From contig JAJHZJ010000531.1 in assembly GCA_023548195.1 (NCBI GenBank), positions 2,900,802 to 2,964,801 of the forward strand: a DNA stretch of 64,000 nucleotides, given 5' to 3'. Shown here one piece after another: positions 1-11,304 of the stretch (positions are counted from its first letter, which is position 1; the number at the start of each line of letters is the position of its first letter). Made by a program: the position numbers and the translations under genes. This DNA is from Bettongia penicillata ogilbyi (Eukaryota > Chordata > Mammalia > Diprotodontia > Potoroidae). The notes under the pieces are model-generated. The model was not told where the DNA came from. It worked only from the letters and a program-made list of their open reading frames with translations, and searched no databases.

Positions 1-279
1 GTGTGACACATAGTAGGCTCTATATGTGTTGACTCCTTTCCATTCCCTTTCCTTCCCTTGTTCTATGACATCATCATTCACCAGTTACAAAAACCTTGCA
101 TCACAGATAGTCTTTCAGGCATAGATTTGATTAATCACTCAACAGACATTTGTTGAGCACCTAGTGGGCACCCTGAATTGTATCAGAAATACAGGGTATA
201 AAAAAGACATATCAAGGAGCCCACAGAGATTTTTATAGCAACAACAATTCATATCTGTAAAACACTTATACCCCTCCCC

Positions 280-855
280 ATTTTCTGCTCCAATTAAGTT
301 CTGTGTATCTCTCTGCCTTTTCACCTGCTATATGTCCCCCATGCCTGGAATGCCTTCCCTCCCATCCCTGCCTCATAGAGACTACCTTCTTCCTTTAAGA
401 CACAGCCCAAGAAGCAACCTTTGTTTGAGTCTTTCTCGATTCCCCCATGTCTTTCCTCTCAAAATACCATACTCCCATGCTCCCAATACCATACTATATC
501 ATACTGCCAAAATACCATACAATACATGTATGCTATTTTTATGTATAATTTATTCTCTCCCCCATTAAAATGTCAGCTCACTATGAGCACCATTGTTCCA
601 TTTTTTGTACGTATAGCCCCAACAACTAGCCCAATACCTACCACAGAACAGGTGCTTAATAAACGCTTGTTGACCAAGTATTACATAGTCATGTGGACTT
701 TTTACTTCTCTGTTCCAACATCTTCAATGTTTCCTACTGTGTGCCAAGTGAAATTCAATCTCCCTTGCCTGGAATTCAGAGCCCTCCATAATCTAGTGTC
801 ACTCAATCTTTCCAACCTTACTTCCTATAACACCATCTTCAATAGCCCCTCCTGA
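280..855 (+). repeat. L2 LINE 3'-end fragments, two in a row
   Basis: At 320-680 the text follows the L2 3' UTR: cctggaatgccttcc, then cattaaaatgtcagctc, then acaggtgcttaataaacgc. At 690-855 is another L2 piece (cctggaattcagagccctccataatct), which lies upstream of the 3' end in the L2 consensus. The order implies two separate fragments. ORFs here are by-products. Confidence 0.75.
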
Positions 856-1296
856 AAAGACTATGAATACTGACAGTATATTTTTAAGAGGAAATGGAAA
901 CTTGAAAAAGAGGTAATTTGATGATCATCTGGAAAGAGTAAACTGTAGTGACTGAGAGAGGACTATGAGGTAGAGAGTTAAAAGACTAAGAGAAAACCTG
1001 TCCTGAGATTGAGTAAATTGACTGACATTTTTGAAAAAGACTGAAATGGCATTTAGAGAAAGCTAAATTTAACTCTATACTGTAGAGAAGATATACTGAA
1101 TATAATTCTTTAAAGATTTTAAATTATCATCCTGGGAGGACTGTTTCCATTTTCTGTGGAAGAGTCAACAGTTGCAATTGATGCGATCTTTCTCACAGTT
1201 CATTGTTGACATGCTTAATATGCATTATGTTGCTTGTTATACTGTTAATTAATTATACACTCAGTAGAAGTGATGTTTACTTAAACCTATAAGATT
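856..1296. other. No feature seen
   Basis: AT-rich sequence of ordinary composition without recognised genes or repeats. Confidence 0.4.
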
Positions 1297-1560
<264 letters not shown>

Positions 1561-1589
1561 AAGAAAGAACTAATCAGCTGCTAACTTGC

Positions 1590-1740
1590 TTACAACATGC
1601 CACACACTATACTAAGTACTTTACAAATGTTTTCTCCTTTGCTCCTTACAACAATCCTGTGAGGTAGATTCTGTTATTATTATTTCCATCTTGCAGCTGA
1701 GGAACCTGAGATAGACAGAGGTTAAGTAACTTAAATGGAG
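1590..1740 (-). repeat. MIR/Ther-1 SINE fragment, antisense
   Basis: Text such as caatcctgtgaggtagattctg followed by ccatcttgcagctgaggaacctgag and gaggttaagtaac is the reverse of the MIR core and 3' part. Confidence 0.75.
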
Positions 1741-2400
1741 AAAAAGAGAAATAAAAGAATATAGGAAAAAAGTTTCTCCAAGTTATTTGTAAATCCGAGT
1801 GGGGGCTCAGAGTGAATTGAGGTACTAATTAATGAGAGACATCGTACATTTCTACTAATTCATAGGACAGTATTAGAAGGAATAATTTGATTTCCTTAAA
1901 AACCAGGAAAAGAATTAATCAGGAAATGGGCCAGTAGAAGGTAGAGAGGAATAAAGGTTGGTGTGGTTGTCAACTAATACACACTACAAGCAATCCCACT
2001 AAAACATAGAGATGATATCATCCCTGAAATCTGCTATATGTTGAACAGACTTCCCAACTTTGTGTTCTCTTTGAACGCCAAACATCCTCAACACCTAGTC
2101 TTCTTCATTCCCTTACCCTCTAGCTTCCTTCAGCACTACTCTACTGGGTCACCAATAACTTCTTAATCACAAAAGCCAATAATCTTTCTCTCATCCTTTT
2201 TTAGCTTTGTGCAGAATTTAATATTGTTGATAACTTCCTCCTTCTGAATACTTTCTCCAACCTTCTTTTCAGATGCTATACTTTCCTATGTCTTCTCCTA
2301 CCTCTTAGGGTTATTTTTTATTCTATCTTCATCTGGGGGTTCCTCAGTCTCTTCCCAACCTCTTAAGGTGGGTGCCCCTTACTTCGGCCTTTAGTCCTTT
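1741..2400. other. No gene; ordinary unique-looking sequence
   Basis: No coding or RNA gene signal. Pyrimidine-rich text at 2080-2400 may be an old decayed LINE, but I cannot name it. Confidence 0.35.
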
Positions 2401-2423
2401 TTTTTTCTTTTTTTTCTCTTTGT

Positions 2424-2660
2424 ACCAGAGGTTCTTTAGATGTTAACCAAAGGTCATGGACTTCTTTAGCAGTCTGGTGAAGCCTCTTGACTTCTTCTCA
2501 GAATATTTTTAAATATTTGAAGGAAATGCTAAATTTTAGTTTGAAGTTAGTATAAACAGATTTATCATTTCTTTCCATCGGAATCCACAGATGTCATGAA
2601 TTATTTCATGGATCTCCAGGGTCCAAAGGCCAAAGATTAAGAACCAAGGCTCTCTATACT
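2424..2660. repeat. Palindromic-ended dispersed repeat, copy 1 (hAT-like MITE)
   Basis: It begins cagaggttctttagatgtt and ends gattaagaaccaaggctct, so the ends are imperfect inverted repeats of a ggttcttaacc-type terminus. The internal ggtcatggacttctttagcagtctggtgaagcc recurs at 37020 and 47810. Non-autonomous DNA transposon is the best reading. Confidence 0.55.
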
Positions 2661-3625
2661 CTTTCCCTATGTAATCACATATATCCACTCAGCTTCACAC
2701 AGAAGCCTCGTTTTCTTAAGAGGTTTAAAAGCCCTGAATTAATCTTTTCTCTAAGTGGAGCAGATCCTGTTTGCCCATTTGAAGATGTCTATTCATTTGC
2801 CAGTATTCCAATTTCTATATATGATCTGTTACAAATGCATAGCCTATCATTGCCCCACTTCCTGACTGCTAAGTGAAGCAGTAGAAATAAGGACATTTGT
2901 AAAGGTGATGTAAAATTACATGGGTGTGAAGAAATACCCAAGACTTTTCCAAAGTCTTAATTTTCCTGTAACTCAAACAGCAGTTCAACAGTGATAACAT
3001 CTGTACTACAAGCCATTCATAGCTTTCCAACCTACTGATGTTTGTTTAGTAGATTTTCTCTCTGCTGAAAACATGAAATACAATGCCTAGAATGAAAAAA
3101 AAAACTCTAAATGATCTCACTACTACTGAAGAACATTCAATCCTCATGGGAGCCAGTTGAGTAATAAAGACCAACAACCAAAAGCAAGATGAAGGCTGCT
3201 ATAACTTTCATTGTAAAAGTAGTTTAAAATTTTAGTGAAGGAGAAGGGTAAAATGAATTCAGTTCAGTTAAATATAATAAAGATTTGTTAAGGAGCTGCT
3301 GGGTATCCAGCACTTTACTCACCACCGTAAGGAAAACGACACTGACTTTGGGTTTATTCTGACACATATTAGATACGTGAACAGTTGACAAGTTGTTCAA
3401 ACCCTCTAACTCTGTAAGTCAGTCCACTTGTACCAATGGAAGGAGTTTTCACACTGGCAGTTCCTCACACTGATGAAATCATAAGCATGAGTCAAAAATA
3501 ATTACAATAATATATTTATGCTTTTAAAGTACATGATGTGATCTCTACTTTTAAGAAGTTTACAATGATATGGGTATGATAAGGAAAAAAAAGCAAACTA
3601 AAATAAAATAAGCATAATCTATAAA
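2661..3625. other. No gene; AT-rich sequence
   Basis: Nothing coding is seen. A small SINE-like or L2-like decay may be present, but it is not recognisable enough to name. Confidence 0.35.
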
Positions 3626-3629
3626 TGAA

Positions 3630-3862
3630 GTATGGCATAGAAGATAGAACATTGTCCCTAGAGTAAGGAGAAATGGTTTTATATATTTCCTCTAACATTT
3701 ATTAGTGTTGTGACTCAGCTAAATCACCTGAATCTCTCTGAGCTTCAGTTTTCTCATCTGTAAAATGGGTATAATTATAGCTATAGTACCTACCTTCCAG
3801 AGGTTCAAATGAGTTAATATATAAAAACTACTTAGCAAAATTCTAGGAGCTCTATCCATATC
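3630..3862 (+). repeat. MIR/Ther-1 SINE
   Basis: Includes ttgtgactcagctaaatcacctgaatctctctgagc, then cagttttctcatctgtaaaatggg and gttcaaatgag, the usual MIR order. Confidence 0.8.
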
Positions 3863-4400
3863 CACAGTTGTTTTTATTGTAATCCAATGGAAGATTGTGA
3901 GTCACATACAGTAAACACTATCAGCATTCAAAGAAAGAATTAATAGCTAAAATGGCCTCTTGCAATATGTGGATGCAAATACCCTCATCTCAGGAAACAA
4001 AATTAGACCAGACACTAGAAAGTATTGATTTTAAGTTTATTTATGAGTGATCCATCATTCTCCAATATCCAGTAGCTTTTAAATAAAATGTCCCGATAAA
4101 ATCCAATAGTCCTTAATGTTTAGGACCTTCTGAATCAAGAGTGATAACAAGTTCATTGGCAGTTTTCTGCCACCCACCACTTCCTCAACAACTCCACAAC
4201 AAGAAGAGAATTCCCTAGCCTAACTGCAGAGGCTAATTATAGGTTATACCCTTATATCCACTGGATATCCCTGGATTCAGTTTAAACCTTCTCTACCAGG
4301 TGCTGAATCAGCTTTCTTGAGGTCCCTCTTCAAAGGGCTCCACTTTTACACATACTTAACATTTTTGTCCCTAATTAGCAGCTGATAATCAAAAGTTACA
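3863..4400. other. No gene; no named repeat
   Basis: Unremarkable sequence without recognised features. Confidence 0.35.
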
Positions 4401-4404
4401 ACTA

Positions 4405-4645
4405 AATTTTTTCTATGTGATAGTACACTTTTACGTGGAACTCAATTTAAAACAACCCCGTAAAGGAAGAAGTGAACATATGATTATACCCATCTGGCAA
4501 ATGAAGAAACTGGGGGTCAGAGATGTTAAGTGACTTTTCCATGGTCACACAGATAGGAAGTTATTAGAATCAAAACATCTGAGTTGAATACTTACTCAAA
4601 ATCAAGTGTACTCTTTGCCCTACATTTTCCTACATAGCACTTTTG
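4405..4645 (-). repeat. MIR/Ther-1 SINE fragment, antisense
   Basis: Shows caaatgaagaaactggggg, then gttaagtgacttttccatggtcacacag, then aatcaaaacatctgag in the antisense MIR order. Confidence 0.7.
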
Positions 4646-4690
4646 GCAAAACTATCTTCAAATGAGACTACCTATCACCTATACTATAAT

Positions 4691-4928
4691 AGGCAACTAA
4701 GTGGCTTGGTGCATAGAGGACCAGGCCTGAATTCAGGAAGACCTGAGTTCAAATCTGGCCTCAGTCCCTTGCTAGCTGTGTGACCCTAGACATGTCACAT
4801 AAACCTGTCTGCCTCGGTTCTTTATAAAATGAGTTGGAAGAAGAAATGGCAAACCATTCCAGTATCTTTCCCAAGAAAACTTTAAATGAGGCCATGGAGT
4901 CAGACAAGACTGAAATGACTGAACAGTA
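4691..4928 (+). repeat. MAR1-type marsupial SINE
   Basis: It starts aggcaactaagtggcttggtg and runs through gacctgagttcaaatctggcctcag (tRNA B-box region), tagctgtgtgaccctagac, gaagaaatggcaaaccattcc and ccaagaaaac to cagacaagactgaaatgactg. This is the layout of the marsupial MAR1 SINE. Confidence 0.85.
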
Positions 4929-4976
4929 GATATGAAGTTACATGGATGAACTCTAAAGTTCATCGATTGGTATGTG

Positions 4977-4978
<2 letters not shown>

Positions 4979-5015
<37 letters not shown>

Positions 5016-5038
5016 ATACACACACACATACACACACT
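4979..5038 (+). repeat. (CA)n microsatellite
   Basis: About 28 CA units with TA interruptions. The two overlapping ORFs here are simple-sequence translations. Confidence 0.95.
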
Positions 5039-5039
5039 C

Positions 5040-5270
5040 ATATACACTGGTGGACCCAGAATTGAACCTCTACCTGAATATTTCATTTTTATCCCAAATT
5101 CAACAGGTCCAAAATGGAATTTATTATCTTCTACATAGTGGAGAGAGAGCTGGATTTGGAACCAGAGAACCTAGGATCAAATTGTGATTCCATCATTTAT
5201 CAACTGTGTGACCTTGGACAAAGTCATCTAACCTCTCTGGACCTTATTTTCCTCATCTATAATATATGTG
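5040..5270 (+). repeat. L2 fragment joined to Ther-1/MIR, copy 1 of a paired unit
   Basis: ccaaattcaacaggtccaaaatgg...cttctac is L2-like and leads at 5131 into a Ther-1-type SINE (gtggagagagagctggat, tgtgtgaccttggacaaagtc, ctcatctataat). The same L2/SINE joint recurs at 6095-6290. Confidence 0.65.
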
Positions 5271-5515
5271 TGTATATACACACACATATACATATACATA
5301 TACATGTGTGTGTTATAGATACAAATATACAAAGCAATATATGTGTACTCTGTGTTGCTTTGAAGATGTGCATTTTGTATATATGTGTGTGTATACATAT
5401 GCACACACATATATAACATATAGTTGTATGCATATATGTACATGTGATACTTTAGGGTACATATGATGTGTCTGTATACAGACATGTGTATATATACATA
5501 TATGTATACATATAT
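5262..5515. repeat. Alternating purine-pyrimidine tract (TA/TG/CA)
   Basis: About 250 bp of tatatg, tgtgtg and catata words, highly self-complementary. ORFs on both strands here (Tyr/His/Cys/Ile-rich) are artefacts of the repeat. Confidence 0.8.
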
Positions 5516-6040
5516 GACTAGGAATGGACATTGAGTTGGACCCAGAATGGACAGAAGGAAAGCATAGATGGCTTTCCTTTTGGAAATTTCAAAGTTCTTT
5601 TAATAACCACAATTTTATCCCTGAAACAAAGGTTCATATTTTTAAATATGGGGATAGATTTAAATTGAACAAACTCAATAACAGCATGACAGACTGAAAC
5701 ACAAAGACAACTGTAATCCAAAGTCAAAAAACAGTCATACAAAGTACAGTGATTGTGGAGTCCTTGTTTTCTCCCTTTCAACTCAATTCAACAAACATTT
5801 ATTAACTATCTCCTATATGTAGAACATTAATCTTAAAACCATTCAATTCAACGAGGATCTGGTTTGCACTTAACCAGGAATTTCACATGCAAATAGTCAA
5901 TAAAGATCTGTTAGGGATCTATTATCATTATTTGCCTTGTCAATCCTTCGGGATTCCACTATCCTGTAGTCCTGAGGTCCTACACCTGCACTAGAACCTA
6001 CCTAAAAGAGAATTCAAATGCGTCGCATATCTAGCTCTAA
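5516..6040. other. No gene seen
   Basis: AT-rich sequence; short MIR-like or LINE-like words such as caacaaacatttattaac near 5790 suggest a decayed repeat. Confidence 0.35.
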
Positions 6041-6044
6041 TCTC

Positions 6045-6360
6045 TCTCCTTAACTCCAGTCCCAGATGTCCAGATGATCCTGATAGACTGTCTCATTTTC
6101 ATCTCAAATTCAAGAGGTCCAAAATGGACTTCATCATCTTCTACAGCATGGTGCAGTGGAAAGAGAGTTAGATTTAAAGCCAGGAAATCTGAGATCAAAT
6201 AGTGATTCCATCAGTTATCACCTATATGTCCTTGGACAAAGTCATTTAACCTCTCCGGTCCTTGCTTTTCTCACCTGGAAAATGACTGATTTAGACTAAA
6301 TGACTTTTCCAGTACCAGCCATCTCTAAAGTTCTGATCCTACAAACTCCTGTGATCATTA
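6045..6360 (+). repeat. L2 fragment joined to Ther-1/MIR, copy 2 of a paired unit
   Basis: tctcaaattcaagaggtccaaaatggacttcatcatcttc is L2-like; from about 6145 it is a Ther-1 SINE (gcatggtgcagtggaaagagag, tcctcggtcc-like tail, tttctcacctggaaaatg). It matches 5087-5268 across the joint. Confidence 0.7.
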
Positions 6361-6524
6361 AATTATGGGAGGAACCTTGAATTCACCCTTCAGAACCCAG
6401 CTTGGGGAGGGACAATTCCATAATTTCCCATTTGGATCAAGATTCTTTGATCCAAACCATTCACCTTAGAAGTCCTAAGCACTTCCAGGGGAAATTTGGT
6501 TCAAAATTGGCCTCAAAGAAAGAG

Positions 6525-6640
6525 CTTTACATATGTTATTTCAAAAACTCTATGAAGTAGGTCCTTTTAGTATTATCTCCATTTTACAAATGAAGAAACT
6601 GAGACTGAAGGAGGTGGAATGATATTTATTTTCCTGAAGA
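6525..6640 (-). repeat. MIR SINE fragment, antisense
   Basis: Shows atgaagtaggtccttttagtattatctcc and attttacaaatgaagaaactgagac. Confidence 0.7.
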
Positions 6641-6899
6641 ATCGATGAGACCTCCATCTGACTTTGAATGGTTGTTTGTCCACTCTCTCATGCTTATCTA
6701 AGACTCCAGAAACTTAGTAGACCAGCTGAAAAAAAATGGATTCATACCAAAAGCACAAGAATTACCCAGACCTGCTGCCGTTCCTGATAAGCCTCTACAA
6801 GAACTCTCAAAGGTGCCCAGGCAAAGATCTTTGTTGCTTACCCCTACCATGATCCTTAGATTCCCAATGTCCTCCTCTCTTCTAATGTTTCAGTCTATT

Positions 6900-7000
6900 C
6901 CTTAGTTGAATTGATCAATCAATAGGAAATTCTTAAGTACCTAAAAGGTACAAGGCCCTGTGGTAGATGCCAGGAAAAACAAAGACAAAAATTAGAATAT
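6900..7000 (+). repeat. Dispersed LINE-type repeat fragment
   Basis: The text aagtacctaaaaggtacaaggccctgtggtagatgcc resembles the common marsupial repeat that opens with a tattaagtgcctactatgtgccagg word; related fragments lie at 39110, 40680, 54320 and 61380. Confidence 0.4.
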
Positions 7001-7003
7001 GCC

Positions 7004-7360
7004 AACCAATCAATCAATCAATAAACAAATGAATGCATGGGTAGATAAAGAGTGCATAAACGAATGAATGAATAAATGATGGATGGACGAGTGAAGAACC
7101 AAATACATGGAGAAAGAAATGAATGAATGAGTCAATGAATGAATGAATGATGGATGGAGGGCCGAGTGAAGAACCAAATACATGGAGAAAGAAATGAATG
7201 AATGAATAAATGATGGATTGATGGATGGACAAGTGAAGAACTAAATACATGGAGAAAAAATGAATGAATGAATGATGGATGGATGGATGACGAGTGAAAA
7301 ACCAAATACATGGAGAAAGAAATGAATGAATGAATCAATGAATGAATGAATAAAGCTATG
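7004..7360. repeat. Higher-order minisatellite of (AATG)n with a 61-75 bp unit
   Basis: Four copies of a unit with gtgaagaaccaaatacatgg start at 7091, 7166, 7233 and 7294. Between them run variable numbers of AATG and GATG units. The three ORFs on the minus strand are Ser/Ile/His-rich translations of the repeat. Confidence 0.9.
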
Positions 7361-7837
7361 ATCCTAGAGTTGTCTCACTCAAAGAATTGCATCATACATG
7401 TTTTATTGGATGAAAATAAAAAGGCTAAGTAAAATAACCAGGGAGAGACTCTGCAGTGTCTAACTCTCCTATGCCTGCCTAAATTAATCAACACAGCAGT
7501 CCTTAAAGAATTATGATGAAACATCTGAAATTCCACAGATAAAAAGCTCTAGGACCTTTGGTGTTTGATATAATGTAATGCACAATCATATTTTGCAAGT
7601 ATTAAGCAATTCTTTCACTTATACATTTGTAATCCTCCCCACACTAGAGTTGAGATGATTGTTGGGTTCTTAGGGCTAGAGTCAGAAAGAGAAGAAATAT
7701 TTAAAAAAAAAAAAAAAAGAAAAACAAGGGAATTCTTTGTCAGATTGTTAACGATTTGTTTTCTAAGGAGAGATAAAATACCCTTTTGAAATTTCTATAA
7801 ATAAGCATTTATTAATCACCTATGGAGAATATAATAT

Positions 7838-8090
7838 GGGCAACTAGATGGCACAGTGGATAAAGTGCCAGGTTAGGAGTAAGGAAGACTCGTCTTCCTG
7901 AGTTTAAATCTGGCCTCAGACATTTAGTAGCTGTGTGACCCTGAGTCAGTACGCCTAACCCTACCTCAGTTTGTTCCTCTGTATAACGAACTGGAGAAGG
8001 AAATGACAAACCTCTCTGGTGACTTCACCAAGAAAACTCCAAATTGTGTCATGAAGAGTCAGATGTGACTAAAAAATGACTGAACTACAA
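7838..8090 (+). repeat. MAR1-type marsupial SINE
   Basis: Full-length-looking copy: gggcaactagatggcacagtgg, gactcgtcttcctgagtttaaatctgg, agctgtgtgaccctgag, ggagaaggaaatgacaaac, ccaagaaaactcc, catgaagagtcagatgtgac. Confidence 0.88.
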
Positions 8091-8107
8091 TAACTGAGGA
8101 CACAAAG

Positions 8108-8312
8108 ACCTGGCTAGGTGACCAAACCGATAGAGTGTTGGACTTGGAGTTAGGAAGACCTAACTTCAATTTCTACTGCAGACACTTACTAGCGATGTGA
8201 CCCTAAGCAAACCATTCAACCTCTCTCAGTTTCTTCATCTGTAAAAGGGAGATAATCATAGTACCTGCTTCACAGAATTGTCTTAAAGAGCTATATAAAT
8301 GCCACTTCCTAT
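8108..8312 (+). repeat. Ther-1/MIR SINE
   Basis: Shows acttggagttaggaagacc, gcgatgtgaccctaagcaa, cagtttcttcatctgtaaaagg and tacctgcttcacagaattg, directly after the MAR1 copy. Confidence 0.8.
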
Positions 8313-8559
8313 AGGAAAGTGTGGGAATTTTAACATCTGTCCTGCCACTGCCCAACTTTCTGCACCAGAAACAGGAACCATGTCTCCAAATCTACAAAGC
8401 CCCTTTGTCTCCACCACTAGAGGGATGCCCGCAATCAAAGTGGAGGTTGAGTGAGTCAACCCTCATCTCAACCTTCTATTGGGTGCTGGCCTCAGATGAT
8501 ATTTTAGCCCATCAGGGAACAATACCAAATCAGTCCTTACAATTGCTATAGAAAACAAT

Positions 8560-8740
8560 CTTGTGAATGCTTAGGCCAAAGCTCCTTTCCCTAGTCACCA
8601 CACTTCATGTGTTTTGCTCCCCCTGTCCCAAAAGAATATAAGCAGTCTGAGAACAAGGAAAATTTCATCTATGTGCTATCCCTTGCACCAACACAGGACC
8701 TGGTACATAAACTCATAATAAATACTTGGTTGATTAATAT
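8560..8740 (+). repeat. L2 LINE 3' end
   Basis: Contains tatctatgtgctatcccttg-like and cacaggacctggtacataaactcataataaatacttggttga, the typical L2 tail. Confidence 0.6.
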
Positions 8741-9765
8741 GATATGCAAACAGTATTATCAGAGATAAAGTTTCCTTACTTTCATGAGTCTAAGTTCCCA
8801 CAAAGGAAAACTGGGAATTGTAGATAAAAAAACAAAAGTGAAATAGCTCCTGCTTTGAGGAGTTTATCGACTGGACTATAAAACACACAGAATGATGACA
8901 CTGATTCTCAACTGGCAACCACACACGTCACATGGGACCCAGTTCACAGAAATACAGAAGAAAGTTTTATTCAACGGAGATAAACCAAATCAAGACAACA
9001 GAATGAACAGCCATTCATTCTAGTTCTTGGAAGCTCCTCTACCAAGCATTCCTTTCTCTGCAAGTCCTGTTTCAATGCCTTGGCTCTTGAGGAGGAAAAA
9101 ACGAATACAGATGATTTCTCTCTCTTCCTCCTTCTGGCTGTTCTTCATGCTTCCAGTCCCTGAGTCTCTAGTTTCTCAGGCTAGTGATTGTTCCTTTCTC
9201 TAAATTTAAGCAATAAAATAAGCTTTTATACAACATCATAGAATAGTAGAAAAAAATTAATTTTTTTAGAGACTTGTCCTGTCTTTTATTGCTATCACTT
9301 GCATTTAAGATGAGGGCAGAAAAACAAACAGAAAGAAAACCTAGGGTCTTTCTTTCATCTCCTGGTGCCACCTGGAGGAGCCACCCTTCACATCCCAAAG
9401 TGTCTTTCTCCACCAACACCCCACTTTTACCTTTTTTCAGGTTCCTCCAGTTACCAGCAACTACATGCTTTGTTTTCCCAAGTTATTCAAATAAGGAAGA
9501 GGCAAATGCCATAGTCTCCTGGCAAGGTTGTGCGCTGTTTTGTGCTAGAGGAAGCAAAAAGCTAAAGCTGCCCCTAAGCAGATCACAATCTAGTCATTCG
9601 AGTCTTTTCCATCACCAGGCTGTGGCTGGGCTGTTGGATCTCTCTTGTCTTTTAAAATTTCAAGCCATTTAAAGTTTTCATCCATTTTCTTTCAATTTCC
9701 CAAACAGCCACACACCTAAGAAGTATACATGCTAAGTGTGTATTGAAGAATATTAACTTCCTTTT
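8741..9765. other. No gene; no named repeat
   Basis: The 132-codon ORF at 9274-9672 has no recognisable domains and lies in ordinary-looking sequence, so I do not call it a gene. Confidence 0.35.
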
Positions 9766-9767
9766 GC

Positions 9768-9925
9768 TGGGGGTCGTAGGATTTAGATCTGCAAGTTCCT
9801 GCAGAGGTCATCTAGTACACCCCCACAGTTTGACAGATAAAGAAACTAAGGCTTAGAGAGTGGACAACACAGAGCAAGATATTTACATACAAATCTTCTG
9901 TCTTCAACTTCATTGTTCTTTCCAC
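9768..9925 (-). repeat. MIR-type SINE fragment, antisense
   Basis: Shows cagaggtcatctagtacacc, gacagataaagaaactaaggc and agagcaagatatttacatac in antisense MIR order. Confidence 0.6.
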
Positions 9926-10124
9926 TACAACATCCACACTTGATGGAAGGATATTGAGGAAAAAGAAATGTTTTCAGGGGACAAATCCTGCTTTGTTTTG
10001 TTTTTTTTAAATAATAGACTGCCCAGTCAGCTGCATACCACCTATAAGACAATGGTTGGAACAAAAAGGTCCCATTTTCCCTCCAAACATTAAACTAGCA
10101 TTTCTACATTCTCTTTTCCCTACG

Positions 10125-11006
10125 CAGGCATATCTCAGAGATATTGTTGGTTTGGTTCCAGACTACCGCAATACAGCAAATGTCACAGTAAAGAATGTCA
10201 CACACATTTTTTGATTGCTCGATGCATATAAAAATCATATTTATACCATGTGGTGGTGAATTAAGTGTAAAATAATATTATCTAAAAAAAATCACATGTT
10301 AATTTAAAAATATTAGCCATCTAAAAAATGCTAAATATCATCTGAGACTTCAAGTCATAGACATTTTGCTGGTGGAGGTTCTTGCCTTGTTGGTGATGAC
10401 TGCTGACTGACCAGAGTGGTGATTACTGAAGGCTGGGACAGCTGTGGAAATTTCTTAGCATAAGACAACAATGAAGTTTGCTGAATCAATGACTTCCTTT
10501 CACTATGGATTTTTCTGTAGCATGTGATGCGGTTTGATAGCATTTTACCTACAGTAGAACTTCTTTCAAAACGGAAGTCAGTCCTCTCAAACCCTGCCAC
10601 TTCTTTGGCAACTAAGTTTATGTCACATTTTTCAATATTGTTGTATCTCAAGGAATAGAGTACTAAGGAGAGGGACACAGGGAAGTAGCTAATCAGTGGA
10701 GCAATCAGAATACACATGACATTCATCTACTAAGTTTGCCATCTTATATGGGGATAATTTGTGCTGCCCCAAAAGAATTACAATAGTAACATCAAAGATC
10801 ACCAATCACAAATCACTCTTATAATAATAATGAAAAATTTGAAATATTGCAAGAATTACCAAAATGTGACACAGAGATACAATGTTGGAAAAATGGCCCC
10901 GATGCTCCATTCAGGATTGCCACAAAATCTGAATTTGTAAAGAAATAAACAAATAATACCTGCAAAACCCAATAAAGTGAAGCAAAACAAAATGAGATAT
11001 GTCTAT
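10125..11006 (-). mobile_element. Internally deleted Tigger1-like (pogo/Tc1-mariner) DNA transposon
   Basis: The left end caggcatatctcagagat and the right end, read in reverse as gacatatctcattttg, are inverted repeats of the Tigger type. Inside, the text follows a Tigger element, including taacatcaaagatcac and gaattaccaaaatgtgac. On the minus strand at 10726-10355 a 123-codon frame ends in a stretch that resembles the Tigger transposase C-terminus (GFERTDFRFERSSTVGKM, RKSLIQQTSLLSYAKK). The catalytic DDE core is absent. The internal deletion joint is at about 10622-10630. The element cannot move by itself. Confidence 0.85.
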
Positions 11007-11103
11007 ATAGGAAAAGGGAGATATGAATTACAGAGGAACCACTGTTCTTCTGTCCCTTTTGTTGACAATATAGCTGTTTGTACGTGTGTATGAGACCTTA
11101 TGA

Positions 11104-11304
11104 CAGGGGTGGGAAACCTTGGGTGTCGAGGCTACATGTGGCCTTCTAGGTCCTCAAGGGAAGCCTTTAGACTGAGCCCAGTTTTATAGGACACATCCTT
11201 TTATTAAAGGGGTTTGTTCTGTGAAATTTGGATGCAGTCAAAGAGCTGCACTTGAAGACCAAGACAGCCAAATGTGGCCTCGAGGCTTCAGGTTCCCCAC
11301 CCTA
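11104..11304. mobile_element. Non-autonomous hAT transposon (MITE), 201 bp, with target-site duplication
   Basis: The left end begins caggggtgggaaacc and the right end is ggttccccaccct(a). Roughly 50 bp at each end are imperfect inverted repeats. The flanks carry an 8-bp duplication with one mismatch: ccttatga at 11096-11103 and ccctatga at 11305-11312. hAT elements make 8-bp duplications. Confidence 0.82.

Noticed and set aside
9274..9672. 132-codon + strand ORF
   Set aside because: No family signature, no splice or promoter context, and a composition like the surrounding intergenic DNA.
10355..10726. 123-codon ORF as a host gene
   Set aside because: It is the transposase tail of the Tigger1-like element joined by an internal deletion to the element's own leader.
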